Assembly (NCBI RefSeq): GCF_017813395.1
Contig: NZ_JAGIZB010000005.1
Coordinates: 124,001 to 188,000, forward strand
Origin: Pararoseomonas baculiformis
GTDB taxonomy: Bacteria; Pseudomonadota; Alphaproteobacteria; Acetobacterales; Acetobacteraceae
DNA length: 64,000 nt
Reading direction: 5' to 3'
Each line of letters begins with the position of its first letter. The first letter of the stretch is position 1. Positions 43,235 through 52,293 of this stretch are shown here, in pieces. The position numbers and the translations under genes are program-made. A model generated the notes under the pieces. That model saw nothing but the letters and a program-made list of their open reading frames with translations. It was not told the DNA's origin and searched no databases.

Positions 43235-43922
43235 CCCCGCCGCGCACGGCGTAGGAAAGCCCGGCGAAGTCGCGCAGGCGCTGCTCCACACTGGCAAAGG
43301 CGGCCCGGCTCGTCTCCGGCACGGGCGCGTCCGGGGTGCGCGTCCGGTGATCCAGCCAGCGCGCCACCGTGCCGGCGCCGCGACGATGGGCGGCGGCGAC
43401 CAGCCCTGCCTGGGTGATGGGAAGGGGTTGGCCGTCCATGGCTGTCACGGTCCGGCCCGCCGCGCCCAACGCGCCATTGGCGGATAGTTGCTGCTCCGTG
43501 CGCTGGAGATACCGCGTCATCGCCGCTTCCTGCGCCGCCGGGCTGGCCAGGAAATCAGACTCGCTCCGCACGCCCGATGCGGCCGCCTGCGCGGTCCAGC
43601 CGCCTTCCGCATCCTGCCAGCCGATGTCGCGGAGCGCGACGGGCAGCATCTGATAGCGGCCCAGCGCGCCGGAGGAGAGGTTGCGCGCCGCCCAGCCGGC
43701 CCCGGCGCTTTCCTGCGCGGCGATCCGGCCGCGGAAGCCGCTCTCGCCTCCCCGTGCGGCGGGCCGTGCCTCCGCCACGCCGGAGTTCCGGGCCGGGGCG
43801 GGATGAGGCTGGAACGGGGCCTGTGCCCGGGCCAGGGTGCCCTTGAAATCCGCCGTCTTGGCGATTGCCTTCACCCTGCGCGCGGGACGCATGGCCGCGC
43901 CCTGGACCGGTTCGATGCTCAT
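43218..43922 (-). CDS. Hypothetical protein with lysozyme-like (SLT-type) motif
   Basis: 234 residues from ATG 43922. The middle resembles a lytic transglycosylase active-site region: IAAQESAGAGWAARN with a candidate catalytic Glu, then LSSGALGRYQMLPVALRDIGW. Downstream AGLVAAAHRRGAGTVARWLD fits the helical lysozyme fold. The first 70 residues are basic and low-complexity with no clear signal peptide. It could act on peptidoglycan, perhaps with secretion or flagellar machinery, but no such genes are adjacent. Moderate confidence in function, high in the gene. Confidence 0.75.
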   Translation of the reverse strand: MSIEPVQGAAMRPARRVKAIAKTADFKGTLARAQAPFQPHPAPARNSGVAEARPAARGGESGFRGRIAAQESAGAGWAARNLSSGALGRYQMLPVALRDIGWQDAEGGWTAQAAASGVRSESDFLASPAAQEAAMTRYLQRTEQQLSANGALGAAGRTVTAMDGQPLPITQAGLVAAAHRRGAGTVARWLDHRTRTPDAPVPETSRAAFASVEQRLRDFAGLSYAVRGGVSPSA

Positions 43923-44027
43923 GACCCGGACGTTGCCACACATAGGTTAATCAGCAGGTTAAATACTCCCTTGCGGGCAACCCCGGCGCCGCGCTCCCCG
44001 TTCAGCGGGCGCGCAAGGAGCCGACTT

Positions 44028-44900
44028 ATGTCCGACAAGCCCAAGCCCCCCCAGCCGCCCCAGCACCAGGACCACCAGCCCGGCATTGAGGCCGAGATGA
44101 CGCCGCGGCCTCGTTCCTCGATGGAGAACTGGAAGGCCTCGGGCAAGCTGGAAGGGAAGAGGGCGCTGATCACCGGCGGCGATTCCGGAATCGGCCGCGC
44201 CGTGTCCATCGGCTTCGCCAAGGAAGGCGCCGATATCGTCATCCTCTACAAGGACGAGCACCAGGACGCCGCGGAGACGAAGCGCTTGGTCGAGGCCACT
44301 GGACGGCGCTGCGAAGTCCTGGCCGGCGATGTCGGTGATTCCAGCTTCGTGAAAAGCGCGATCGAGCGCGCCGTCGGTTTCCTTGGCGGCCGGATCGATA
44401 TCCTCGTGAACAACGCCGCCGAGCAGCACGAGTGCCAGTACCTGGCCGATATCAACGAGGCGCAGGTGGAGCGGACCTTCCGCACGAACATCTTCGGCTA
44501 TTTCTGGATGGCGAAATACGCCCTGCCGCACATGCCGGATGGCGCCGCCATCATCAACACCACCTCCGTCACCGCCTATCGCGGCAGCCCGCAGCTGGTG
44601 GACTATTCCAGCACGAAGGGCGCCATCGTCGCCTTCACGCGCAGCCTTTCCGAGCAGCTTTTCGAGAAGCGCAAGATCCGCGTGAACGCCGTCGCCCCCG
44701 GCCCGATCTGGACGCCGCTGATCCCCGCGAGCTTCGATGAGAAGCGCACGGCGGAACATGGCAGTTCCTCCAAGATGGGCCGCGCGGGCCAGCCGGACGA
44801 GGTGGCGCCCTCCTACATCTTCCTCGCCTCGGAAGCGGACAGCTCCTACATCAACGGGCAGGTGCTGCATCCGAACGGTGGCGACGTGGTGAACGCCTAG
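44028..44900 (+). CDS. SDR family oxidoreductase (YhdF/YdaD general-stress type)
   Basis: 290 residues from ATG 44028, with AAGGAG at seven bases. A proline/glutamine-rich N-terminal leader (PPQPPQHQDHQPG) precedes the SDR core: LITGGDSGIGRAVSIGFAKEG, NNAAEQ, INTTSVTAYRG, YSSTKGAIVAF, and VAPGPIWTPL. The leader and DEVAPSYIFLAS stretch are typical of Gram-positive and proteobacterial stress SDRs. Followed 66 bp later by another SDR on the same strand. Confidence 0.93.
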   Translation: MSDKPKPPQPPQHQDHQPGIEAEMTPRPRSSMENWKASGKLEGKRALITGGDSGIGRAVSIGFAKEGADIVILYKDEHQDAAETKRLVEATGRRCEVLAGDVGDSSFVKSAIERAVGFLGGRIDILVNNAAEQHECQYLADINEAQVERTFRTNIFGYFWMAKYALPHMPDGAAIINTTSVTAYRGSPQLVDYSSTKGAIVAFTRSLSEQLFEKRKIRVNAVAPGPIWTPLIPASFDEKRTAEHGSSSKMGRAGQPDEVAPSYIFLASEADSSYINGQVLHPNGGDVVNA

Positions 44901-44966
44901 CCCGACGCTCTCGCGCCGCGATGAGGCGGAACGGCCATTCACCGCCCCCAGAAAAGGAACTCCACC

Positions 44967-45755
44967 ATGGCTGAGACCATCAAGCCGCTCGCCATCGTCA
45001 CGGGCGCATCCACCGGCATCGGCCGCGAGCTGGCCAGGGAAGCCGCGCAGCACGGGTTCGACCTGCTGATCGCCGCCGACGAGCCGGAGATCGAGGCGGC
45101 CGCCACGGAACTGCGCACGCTTGGCGTGCAGGTGGATGCGGTGCAGGCCGATCTTTCCACCGAGGAAGGCGTGGACAAGCTCCTCGCCGCCACGAAGGGC
45201 CGCACGATAGAGGTCCTCATGGCGAATGCCGGGCGCGGCCTTGGCAAGGGCTTCCTGGACCAGGACTGGAGCGAAGTGCGCAAGGTGGTGGACACCAACA
45301 TCACCGGCACGATCTACCTGATCCAGAAGATCGGGCAGGAGATGCGCGCGCGGAACGCGGGGCGGATCCTCATCACCGGTTCCATCGCCGGCTTCATGCC
45401 GGGCAGCTTCCAGGCCGTCTACAACGGCACCAAGTCCTTCCTGAACTCCTTCTCCTGGGCGATCCGGAACGAGTTGAAGGACACCAACATCACCGTCACC
45501 TGCCTGATGCCGGGCCCGACCGACACCGAGTTCTTCGAGCGCGGCGACTTGATGGACACGCCGGTCGGCCAGGCGAAGAAGGACGATCCCGCCATGGTGG
45601 CGAAGACGGGCTTTGATGCGATGATGCGCGGCGACGGGGACGTGGTGAGCGGCCTCAAGAACAAGCTGCAATCCGCCGTGGCCAATGTCCTGCCCGCTGC
45701 CGTGACGGCGGAGATGCATCGCGGCATGGCTGAGCCCGGCCACGGCAAGAAATAA
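44967..45755 (+). CDS. SDR family NAD(P)-dependent oxidoreductase
   Basis: 262 residues from ATG 44967, with AAAAGGAACTCC upstream. Cofactor motif TGASTGIGRELAREAAQHG, NAGRGLG, catalytic ILITGSIAG and YNGTKSF, and MPGPTDTEFF. Closest to the YqjQ/DltE-like SDR group of unknown substrate. Probably in one transcription unit with the preceding stress-type SDR; not sequence-duplicates of each other beyond the family core. Confidence 0.93.
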   Translation: MAETIKPLAIVTGASTGIGRELAREAAQHGFDLLIAADEPEIEAAATELRTLGVQVDAVQADLSTEEGVDKLLAATKGRTIEVLMANAGRGLGKGFLDQDWSEVRKVVDTNITGTIYLIQKIGQEMRARNAGRILITGSIAGFMPGSFQAVYNGTKSFLNSFSWAIRNELKDTNITVTCLMPGPTDTEFFERGDLMDTPVGQAKKDDPAMVAKTGFDAMMRGDGDVVSGLKNKLQSAVANVLPAAVTAEMHRGMAEPGHGKK

Positions 45756-45765
45756 CTCCCTCTCC

Positions 45766-47304
45766 TCAGGGCAGCTTTCCTGGCAGCGGCTGGGCGGAGG
45801 CGGAGAAGTCCTTCCACGGATCCGCCTCCTTGAGCCGCATCGGCGCCGTGCGGATGGTGAAGGCCTTCGGGTCCAGCCCCGGCCTCACCTCGGACCAGTC
45901 CAGCGGCATGGAGACGGTGGCGCCAGGCCGCGCGCGCGGCGACCAGGCGGCCACCGCGGATGCGCCGCGCGCATTGCGCTGGTAATCCAGGAAGATCCGC
46001 CCGGGGCGATCATTCTTCGCGCTGCTGGTGGTGAAGCGGTCCGGCGCCTCCTCCTCCAGCCTCGCGCAGATGCGCCCGGCCGTGTCGTGCAGCGCCTTCC
46101 AGCTCACCCCCTCCACGGGCACCACGACATGCAGCCCCTTCCCGCCCGTGGTCTTGCAGAAGGGCACGAGCCCCAGCGCCGAGACACGCTCCCGCAGCAT
46201 CAGCGCCGCCTCCACCACGGCGCCGAAGGGCAGGTCCTCCGCGGGGTCGAGATCCAGGATGAGCCGGTCCGGCCTGGTGATGGCGGCGCTGCGCGCGGGC
46301 CAGGGATGGATCTCCAGCGCGCCCCATTGCGCGAGCCCGACCAGCGCCTCCGGCCTGTCCACCTGCAACAGGGAGGAGGTTTCGCCGCGCGGTTTCACCT
46401 GGCTCAGCAGGCGCGAGACGCCGCGTCCGCCATGCCGCTGGAAGAAGCGCTCTCCCCCGATCCCGTCCGGTGCGCGCAACAGGGAGAGGGGGCGGCCCTC
46501 GATCCAGGGGAACAGCCGCGGCGCCACCTGTTCCATGTATTCCGCCAGTTCGCGCTTGGTGATCCCGTCCTCCGGCCAATAGAGCTTTTCCGGATGCGAG
46601 AGGGTGACGCCCGCCACCGCCACGCGGGATGATGAGGCCGGGCGCTTCGGGGGTGGTGCCGCGGCGGCGTCCTTCTTCCGGGGCGCGGCCCGCTTGCGCG
46701 GTGGCCCCGGCGTTGCGGCGGGCTTGCCTCCCAGCGCCTCCATGTCCCGCCCCGTGGCGACGGAAGTGGTGAGGTTCGCCAGCAACGCATCCCTGTCGCC
46801 GGGGCGTGCCTCCCCATCCTCGTCCTTGATGAGAAGCCAGTTATGCTTCGCCTCGCCCCCGCGCGGGCGCATCCGCACGAGATGCCAGGCACCCCGCAGC
46901 CGCTCTCCGTGCAGGGTGAAGCGCAGGCTTCCCCTTTCCAGATCCGCCGCCGGGTCCTCGGAAGCCGGTTCCCAGCGCCCGTGGTCCCAGAGCATCACGA
47001 TGCCGGCGCCATAGCCCTCCGCGATGCGCCCCTCGAACCTGCCATACTCGACCGGGTGGTCCTCCACCTCGACCGCAAGGCGTTTGTCCGCAGGGTCCAG
47101 GCTGGGGCCGCGCGCCACGGCCCAGGATTTCAGAACGCCGCCCAGTTCCAGCCGGAAATCATAGTGCAGCCGCGTGGCATCATGCTTCTGCACGACAAAG
47201 GAGAGCATCTTCGCCCGGCGCCGCTTCGGCGCGGCGCCCTCGGGCTCCGGGCTGCTGCGAAAGTCGCGCCTGGCGCGGTAGGGGGCAAGGGGATCATCGG
47301 CCAT
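45766..47304 (-). CDS. LigD-like protein with 3'-phosphoesterase and polymerase domains, no ligase domain
   Basis: 512 residues. N-terminal phosphoesterase (PE) domain about 30-190: VVQKHDATRLHYDFRLELGG and VEDHPVEYGRFEG carry the His/His/Asp and His metal ligands. A basic Pro/Ala/Lys linker (about 195-230) leads directly to a C-terminal primase-polymerase domain about 235-510: LSHPEKLYWPEDGITKRELA, LILDLDPAED (metal Asp pair), TTGGKGLHVVVPV and FLDYQRNARG. The ATP-dependent ligase domain, normally of about 300 residues between PE and Pol in Pseudomonas-type LigD, is absent. Role would be end processing and ribonucleotide/nucleotide fill-in in Ku-dependent end joining; no ku gene is in the window. 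Confidence 0.93.
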   Translation of the reverse strand: MADDPLAPYRARRDFRSSPEPEGAAPKRRRAKMLSFVVQKHDATRLHYDFRLELGGVLKSWAVARGPSLDPADKRLAVEVEDHPVEYGRFEGRIAEGYGAGIVMLWDHGRWEPASEDPAADLERGSLRFTLHGERLRGAWHLVRMRPRGGEAKHNWLLIKDEDGEARPGDRDALLANLTTSVATGRDMEALGGKPAATPGPPRKRAAPRKKDAAAAPPPKRPASSSRVAVAGVTLSHPEKLYWPEDGITKRELAEYMEQVAPRLFPWIEGRPLSLLRAPDGIGGERFFQRHGGRGVSRLLSQVKPRGETSSLLQVDRPEALVGLAQWGALEIHPWPARSAAITRPDRLILDLDPAEDLPFGAVVEAALMLRERVSALGLVPFCKTTGGKGLHVVVPVEGVSWKALHDTAGRICARLEEEAPDRFTTSSAKNDRPGRIFLDYQRNARGASAVAAWSPRARPGATVSMPLDWSEVRPGLDPKAFTIRTAPMRLKEADPWKDFSASAQPLPGKLP

Positions 47305-47350
47305 GACGCCTTCGGAACGCTGATCCTGCCGCGCCGGTTCCGGCCGGTGC

Positions 47351-48382
47351 TCAGGCCAGCAGGTCGCGCACCATCGGCATCACCTTGCTGCCATAGAGCT
47401 CGATGCTGCGCATCATTCTCTCATGCGGCAATGTGCCGGCGCTGTACTTCATCTCGAAGCGGGCCAGGCCCAGCGTTTTCACCGTCGCGGCGATCCGGCG
47501 GGCGACGGTCTCCGGTGCCCCGGCATAGAGGGACCCGCCCTCGATTTCCCGCTCGAAATCCCGGCGTTGCGCGGGCGGCCAGCCGCGTTCCGCCCCGATC
47601 TGGTCGCGGGAGCGCTTCCAGTGCGGCCAGAGCTCCTCCTTCGCCTGCTCATCCGTTTCGGCGACATAGCCATGGGAATGCACGCCGATGGGCTGCGGCG
47701 GCTGCTCCAGCTTCTCCAGCGCCTGGTGGAACAGGTCCACATAGGGGCGGAAGCGCGCGGGATCGCCGCCGATGATGGCCAGCATCAAGGGCATGCCGTG
47801 GCGCGCCGCGCGGATGACGGATTGCGGGCTGCCACCCACGCCGATCCAGGCCTTGAGCAGCCCCGCTTCGACGGGCGGGAAGACGCGCTGGTCCTTCAGC
47901 GGTGGGCGGATGCTGCCCTGCCAGGTCACGGGCCCTCCGCGCCGCAGCGCCGCGAAGAGGTCCAGCTTTTCCTCGAAAAGCGTCTCGTAGTCCTGCAGGT
48001 CGAAGCCGAAGAGGGGGAAGGATTCCGTGAAGGAGCCGCGCCCCAGGATCACCTCCGCCCGGCCGCCGGAAACGGCGTCCAGCGTGGAGAAGCGCTGGAA
48101 CACCCGGATCGGGTCGTCCGAGCTCAGCACAGTCACCGCCGTGCCCAGGCGGATGCGGCTGGTGCGGGATGCGATGGCGCCCAGCAGCACCTCGGGCGAG
48201 GAGACGGCGAAATCGGCGCGGTGGTGCTCGCCCACGCCGAAGAAGTCGATCCCCAGCCCATCCGCCAGCACCGCCTCCTCTACCAGGTTCCGGAGCACCT
48301 GGGCATGCGGCAGCAGCGCGCCATCCGGCCCGGCCGTGACATCGCCGAAGGTGTCGAGCGCGAATTCAAGGGAAGCGGCCAC
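47351..48382 (-). CDS. LLM class flavin-dependent oxidoreductase
   Basis: 343 residues from GTG 48382, chosen because GAAGGA lies six bases upstream; ATG 48412 would add ten residues but lacks a ribosome site. Luciferase-like monooxygenase barrel: EFALDTFGDV, DFFGVGEHHRADFAVSSPEVLLGAIASRTSRIRLGTAVTVLSSDDP (part), GRGSFTESFPLFG and GVGGSPQSVIRAARHG. Uses reduced flavin supplied by a partner reductase; substrate unknown. Confidence 0.92.
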   Translation of the reverse strand: MAASLEFALDTFGDVTAGPDGALLPHAQVLRNLVEEAVLADGLGIDFFGVGEHHRADFAVSSPEVLLGAIASRTSRIRLGTAVTVLSSDDPIRVFQRFSTLDAVSGGRAEVILGRGSFTESFPLFGFDLQDYETLFEEKLDLFAALRRGGPVTWQGSIRPPLKDQRVFPPVEAGLLKAWIGVGGSPQSVIRAARHGMPLMLAIIGGDPARFRPYVDLFHQALEKLEQPPQPIGVHSHGYVAETDEQAKEELWPHWKRSRDQIGAERGWPPAQRRDFEREIEGGSLYAGAPETVARRIAATVKTLGLARFEMKYSAGTLPHERMMRSIELYGSKVMPMVRDLLA

Positions 48383-48508
48383 GTGATGTCCTTCGTCCGT
48401 GGGGTGCGTCATTCGCCCGCTGACCTATTCACCGCCCATCGCCGGGTCGAGACGCCTCTGCCCCGGTGGCGTCAATCACCCTCATTGACGCAGGTGATGC
48501 GGGCGTCC

Positions 48509-50140
48509 TCAGGCGGCCAGGACGCCCGCCGAAAGGCTCGCCGCCACCGCTTCCGCGATGCGGATGCCGTCCACCCCGGCCGAGAGGATCCCGCCCGCAT
48601 AGCCCGCCCCCTCGCCGGCCGGGAACAGGCCGGGCGTGTTCAGGCTCTGCCCGGTCTCGTCGCGCCGGATCCGGAGCGGCGAGGAGGTGCGGGTCTCCAC
48701 CCCTGTCAGCACAGCGTCGCCCATGGCGAAGCCCTTGATCTGGCGGTCGAAGGCCGGCAGCGCCTCGCGGATCGCGGCCACGGCGAAACCGGGCAGGCAC
48801 TGGGAGAGATCCGTCGGCGTCACGCCCGGCTTGTAGGAGGGGATGACCTCGCCCAGCCCGGTGGAGGGGCGCCCGGCCAGGAAATCCTCCACGCGCTGCG
48901 CGGGTGCCCGGTAATCGCCACCGCCGGCGACGAAGGCGCGTTCCTCCCAGTGCCGCTGGAAGGCGATGCCGGCGATCGGGCTGCCGGGATAGTCGCGCTC
49001 CGGCGTGATGCTCACCACGATGCCCGCATTCGCGTTGCGCTCGTTGCGCGAATACTGGCTCATCCCGTTGGTGACGACGCGGCCGGGCTCGGAGGTCGCG
49101 GCCACCACCGTGCCGCCGGGGCACATGCAGAAGGAATAGACGGCACGGCCCTCGGCCGCGGGCGTCTTGCAATGATGCACGATCTTGTAGTCGGCCGCGC
49201 CCAGCAGCGGGTGCCCGGCCTGCGGCCCGAAACGGCAGCGGTCGATCAGCCCCTGCGGGTGCTCGATCCGCACGCCGATGGAGAAGGGCTTCGCCTCCAT
49301 GAACACGCCGGTCTCATGCAACATGGTGAAGGTGTCACGCGCCGAATGCCCGACCGCGAGCACGACATGGTCCGCCTCCAGGAAGGAGCCGTCCGAGAGG
49401 TGCAGGCCGCGCACGCGCCGGTCCGGCCCCAGCTCCAGCCTTTCCGCCCGCGTGCCGAAGCGGTACTGCCCGCCGAGGGATTCGATATGCGCGCGCATCT
49501 TCTCGACCATGGAGACGAGGCGGAAGGTGCCGATATGGGGCTTGGAGACATAGAGGATCTCCTCCGGCGCCCCGGCCTTCACGAACTCCTCCAGCACCTT
49601 GCGGATGCGGTTCGCATTGTCGCCGATGCCGCTGTAGAGCTTGCCGTCCGAGAAGGTGCCTGCCCCGCCCTCGCCGAACTGCACGTTGGACTCCGGGGTC
49701 AGCACGGAACGGCGCCACAGGCCCCATGTGTCCTGCGTGCGTTCACGCACCACCTTGCCGCGCTCTAACAGGATGGGCTTCAGGCCCATCTGCGCCAGGA
49801 TGAGCATGGCGAAGAGGCCACATGGCCCCGCGCCCACCACCACGGGCCGCAGCCGCGGCGGCGCCGGCGGGGCGGGCGGCAGGCGGTAGGCCGTCTCCGG
49901 CGTCGGGGCCACGTGCTTTTCCCCGGCCATGCGCGCCAGCACCGCGGCCTCGTCCCGCACCGCCACGTCCAGCGTGTAGATCAGCGTGATCGCGCCGCGC
50001 CGGCGGGCATCATGGCCGCGGCGGAAGACGGTGATGTCCAGCAGATCCGCGGCAGGGATGCGCAGCCGTGCCAGCACGGCATCGCGCAGCGCATCGTCGG
50101 CATGGTCGAGGGGAAGCTTGATCTCGGTGAGGCGCAGCAT
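48509..50140 (-). CDS. NAD(P)/FAD-dependent oxidoreductase (uncharacterised FAD-dependent dehydrogenase family)
   Basis: 543 residues from ATG 50140. An N-terminal small ferredoxin-like domain of about 85 residues (MLRLTEIKLPLDHADDALRD, ITVFRRGHDARRRG) precedes the FAD-binding domain PVVVGAGPCGLFAMLILAQM (about 96-115). Further family signatures are ESNVQFGEGGAGTFSDGKLYSGI, CMCPGGTVVAATSE and GEGAGYAGGILSAGVDGIR. The family is conserved (COG2509-type) but the reaction is undefined. Upstream HD-domain gene lies 98 bp away on the same strand. Confidence 0.92.
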   Translation of the reverse strand: MLRLTEIKLPLDHADDALRDAVLARLRIPAADLLDITVFRRGHDARRRGAITLIYTLDVAVRDEAAVLARMAGEKHVAPTPETAYRLPPAPPAPPRLRPVVVGAGPCGLFAMLILAQMGLKPILLERGKVVRERTQDTWGLWRRSVLTPESNVQFGEGGAGTFSDGKLYSGIGDNANRIRKVLEEFVKAGAPEEILYVSKPHIGTFRLVSMVEKMRAHIESLGGQYRFGTRAERLELGPDRRVRGLHLSDGSFLEADHVVLAVGHSARDTFTMLHETGVFMEAKPFSIGVRIEHPQGLIDRCRFGPQAGHPLLGAADYKIVHHCKTPAAEGRAVYSFCMCPGGTVVAATSEPGRVVTNGMSQYSRNERNANAGIVVSITPERDYPGSPIAGIAFQRHWEERAFVAGGGDYRAPAQRVEDFLAGRPSTGLGEVIPSYKPGVTPTDLSQCLPGFAVAAIREALPAFDRQIKGFAMGDAVLTGVETRTSSPLRIRRDETGQSLNTPGLFPAGEGAGYAGGILSAGVDGIRIAEAVAASLSAGVLAA

Positions 50141-50238
50141 GGCAGGGCGGGATATAGGGCTTGCGGGTGTGGAATAACACTCGCGCGCCGGATCCGGGGC
50201 CGCGCATTTCCCCGGACCGGCGACGAGGGCGGCTGGCC

Positions 50239-50805
50239 TCAACTGGCCGGGACGCTCCCGGCCAGCGCGTGCATCTCGGCCACGGCATCCGCGATCATCC
50301 GCGGCAGTCCTCCATCCAACCGGCGGGACATGACCCGGGAGATGGAGGCGTAGTACCAGAGCGTGCCCTCGCGCCCGCCCGTGAAGCGGGAGAACACGGC
50401 CTCCGCGCCATGGACCCGGATATCGGCGACGATGGCGCGGGCGTTGTGAAGCTTGTCACAGCCCGAGACGAGGAGCGCGTCGGGGCTCACCTCCTCCAGA
50501 TGGGCGAGATAGGCCTCCTTCCGGGCGCGCCAGGGCGGCTTGGGCTGGGTATCCGCATCGGTGCAGGCCCGGACGATGCCCGCGACGCGCGGCCCGAAGC
50601 GCTCGCGGATCTCGGCCTCGTGCTCGGCCCCGCAATCCTCGATGAGGTCGTGCAGCAGGCCGGCGCAGGCCTGCTCCTCGTCCCCGCCCTGTTCCATCAC
50701 CAGGGCCGCCACCGCGAAGAGATGGCTGGCATAGGGGATGGCGGTTCCCTTGCGCAGCTGGCCGGCATGGAGCCGGATGGCGAGCATGGCGGCCTCGGCC
50801 AGCAT
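50239..50805 (-). CDS. HD domain-containing protein (RelA/SpoT-type hydrolase domain)
   Basis: 188 residues from ATG 50805; a TTG at 50838 with a strong GAGAGGAAG ribosome site would add eleven residues. The HD phosphohydrolase pattern is RLHAGQLRKGTAIPYASHLFAVA with a metal His, LLHDLIEDCG (HD pair) and SGCDKLHNARAIVAD with the last Asp. This arrangement resembles (p)ppGpp hydrolase (SAH/MESH1-like) stand-alone enzymes, without a synthetase domain. It probably hydrolyses a nucleotide; (p)ppGpp is a reasonable but unproven substrate. Confidence 0.88.
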   Translation of the reverse strand: MLAEAAMLAIRLHAGQLRKGTAIPYASHLFAVAALVMEQGGDEEQACAGLLHDLIEDCGAEHEAEIRERFGPRVAGIVRACTDADTQPKPPWRARKEAYLAHLEEVSPDALLVSGCDKLHNARAIVADIRVHGAEAVFSRFTGGREGTLWYYASISRVMSRRLDGGLPRMIADAVAEMHALAGSVPAS

Positions 50806-51108
50806 GGATGATGCCTGATTTGAGCCTGTCAGCGTCAAAGCTTCCTCTCTTTTCGTGTTGATGTTCTGGGATCGGTTCTGGTGCGGCGCTGCGTCCCAAG
50901 GTCCCGGGCCACTGGCCTCGCGGGCTTCCCCGCCGTTCCGTGCGGCTGGGGAAAGTGGGATGGAGCGTTCCGAATCGGCATCGCGTACCGGATTGTCGTC
51001 CCGCCACGACCATGCCGCCACCGCATGGCCGGCATGGCGGGATTGCCGCCATCGCGCGGCCCGGGGCGGAGCGGGATAGCTGCCGAAAAGAGGCGCCCCT
51101 GGAGCCGC
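50806..51108. other. Intergenic region, nothing coding seen
   Basis: 303 bp between two minus-strand genes. It should hold the promoter and ribosome site of the HD-domain gene (purine-rich GAGAGGAAG at about 50842-50850 on the minus strand). No tRNA, repeat or convincing ORF was seen. Confidence 0.5.
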
Positions 51109-52293
51109 CTAGACCGACATCCCCGCGCACCATCCGGACGACCAGGCCCATTGGAAATTGTATCCGCCCAGCCAGCCTGTGACGTCCACCGCCTCCCCGA
51201 TCACATGCAGGCCCGGCACATCCTGGGCGGCCATGGTCTGGGAGGAGAGGGCGGCGGTGTCCACGCCGCCGGCCATCACCTCGGCCTTGGCATAGCCTTC
51301 CGTGCCCGTGGGGGTCAGCGCCATGCCCTTCAGCAGGGTGGCGACCTCCTTGAGGGCCTTGTTGCCCAGCTCGCCGATGGGGCGCGTGTGCTGGGCCAGC
51401 CGCACCTGCCCGAGCGCCGAGGCCAGGCGCTGGGGAAGCTGCTCGGCCAGCACCGTGTGCAGCGCCGCCTTAGGGCGCTCGTTCTTCCGGGCCAGCAACC
51501 AGGCGGTGGCATCCACATCCGGCAGCAGGTCCAGCGTCACCGCCTCTCCTGCGCGCCAGGGGGTGGAAACCTGCAGGATTGCCGGGCCGGACAGGCCGCG
51601 ATGGGTAAACAGCATCGCCTCCCGGAACCGCGTCTTGCCCGCACGGGCCTCGACGGGAAGGGAGACGCCGGAAATGGGCCGCATCAACGCCAGATCCGCC
51701 TCCCCGAAGGTCAGCGGCACCAGGGCCGGGCGGGTCTCCACGATGGGCAGGCCGAAGCGGCGCGCGACCTCCAGGGAAAGCCCGGTCGCGCCCATCTTCG
51801 GGATGGAGAGGCCGCCGGTCGCCAGCACCAGGGCGGGCGCGGTGAAGGTGCCGCGATCCGTTTCCACCCGGAAGGCCTCGGCGCGGCTCACATCCACGAC
51901 CCGGTGCCGCAGGCGAAGATCAACCCCCGCCGCCTCGCACTCATCCAGCAGCAGGCCGACGATGGCGCGCGCCGAGCCGTCGCAGAAGAGCTGGCCCAGC
52001 GTCTTCTCGTGATAGGGAATGCGGTGCTTCTCCACCAGCGCGATGAAGTCGTGCTGCGTGTAGCGGGAGAGGGCCGAGCGCGCGAAATGCGGATTGGCCG
52101 AGAAGAAGCGCGAGGGCTCCGTGCCCGTGTTCGTGAAGTTGCAGCGCCCGCCGCCGGAGATCAGGATCTTCGCCCCCGGTGCCTCGGCATGGTCCAGCAG
52201 CAGCACGCGCCTGCCGCGCCGCCCCGCCGTGAAGGCGCACATCATCCCCGCCGCGCCGGCGCCCAGGATGATCGCGTCGAAGTGGTTGTTCAT
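51109..52293 (-). CDS. NAD(P)/FAD-dependent oxidoreductase, HI0933/BaiN family
   Basis: 394 residues. FAD dinucleotide-binding site at the N-terminus (DAIILGAGAAGMMCAFTAGRRG), then ILISGGGRCNFTNTG, a hallmark of the HI0933 family; TGGLSIPKMGATG; and C-terminal GEAVDVTGWLGGYNFQWAWSSG. Family members are conserved flavoproteins; some act as dehydrogenases or disulfide reductases of unclear substrate. Overlaps the aldehyde dehydrogenase gene by 4 bp, suggesting an oxidative pair. Confidence 0.94.
   Translation of the reverse strand: MNNHFDAIILGAGAAGMMCAFTAGRRGRRVLLLDHAEAPGAKILISGGGRCNFTNTGTEPSRFFSANPHFARSALSRYTQHDFIALVEKHRIPYHEKTLGQLFCDGSARAIVGLLLDECEAAGVDLRLRHRVVDVSRAEAFRVETDRGTFTAPALVLATGGLSIPKMGATGLSLEVARRFGLPIVETRPALVPLTFGEADLALMRPISGVSLPVEARAGKTRFREAMLFTHRGLSGPAILQVSTPWRAGEAVTLDLLPDVDATAWLLARKNERPKAALHTVLAEQLPQRLASALGQVRLAQHTRPIGELGNKALKEVATLLKGMALTPTGTEGYAKAEVMAGGVDTAALSSQTMAAQDVPGLHVIGEAVDVTGWLGGYNFQWAWSSGWCAGMSV

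Noticed and set aside
43218-43922. Prophage lysin or phage-tail protein
   Set aside because: No phage structural, integrase or lysis genes nearby; the SLT-like motif is better left as a hypothetical cell-wall enzyme.
47423-49768. 781-codon open frame on the plus strand
   Set aside because: Antisense to the LLM oxidoreductase and FAD-dependent oxidoreductase genes, both of which have clear motifs.
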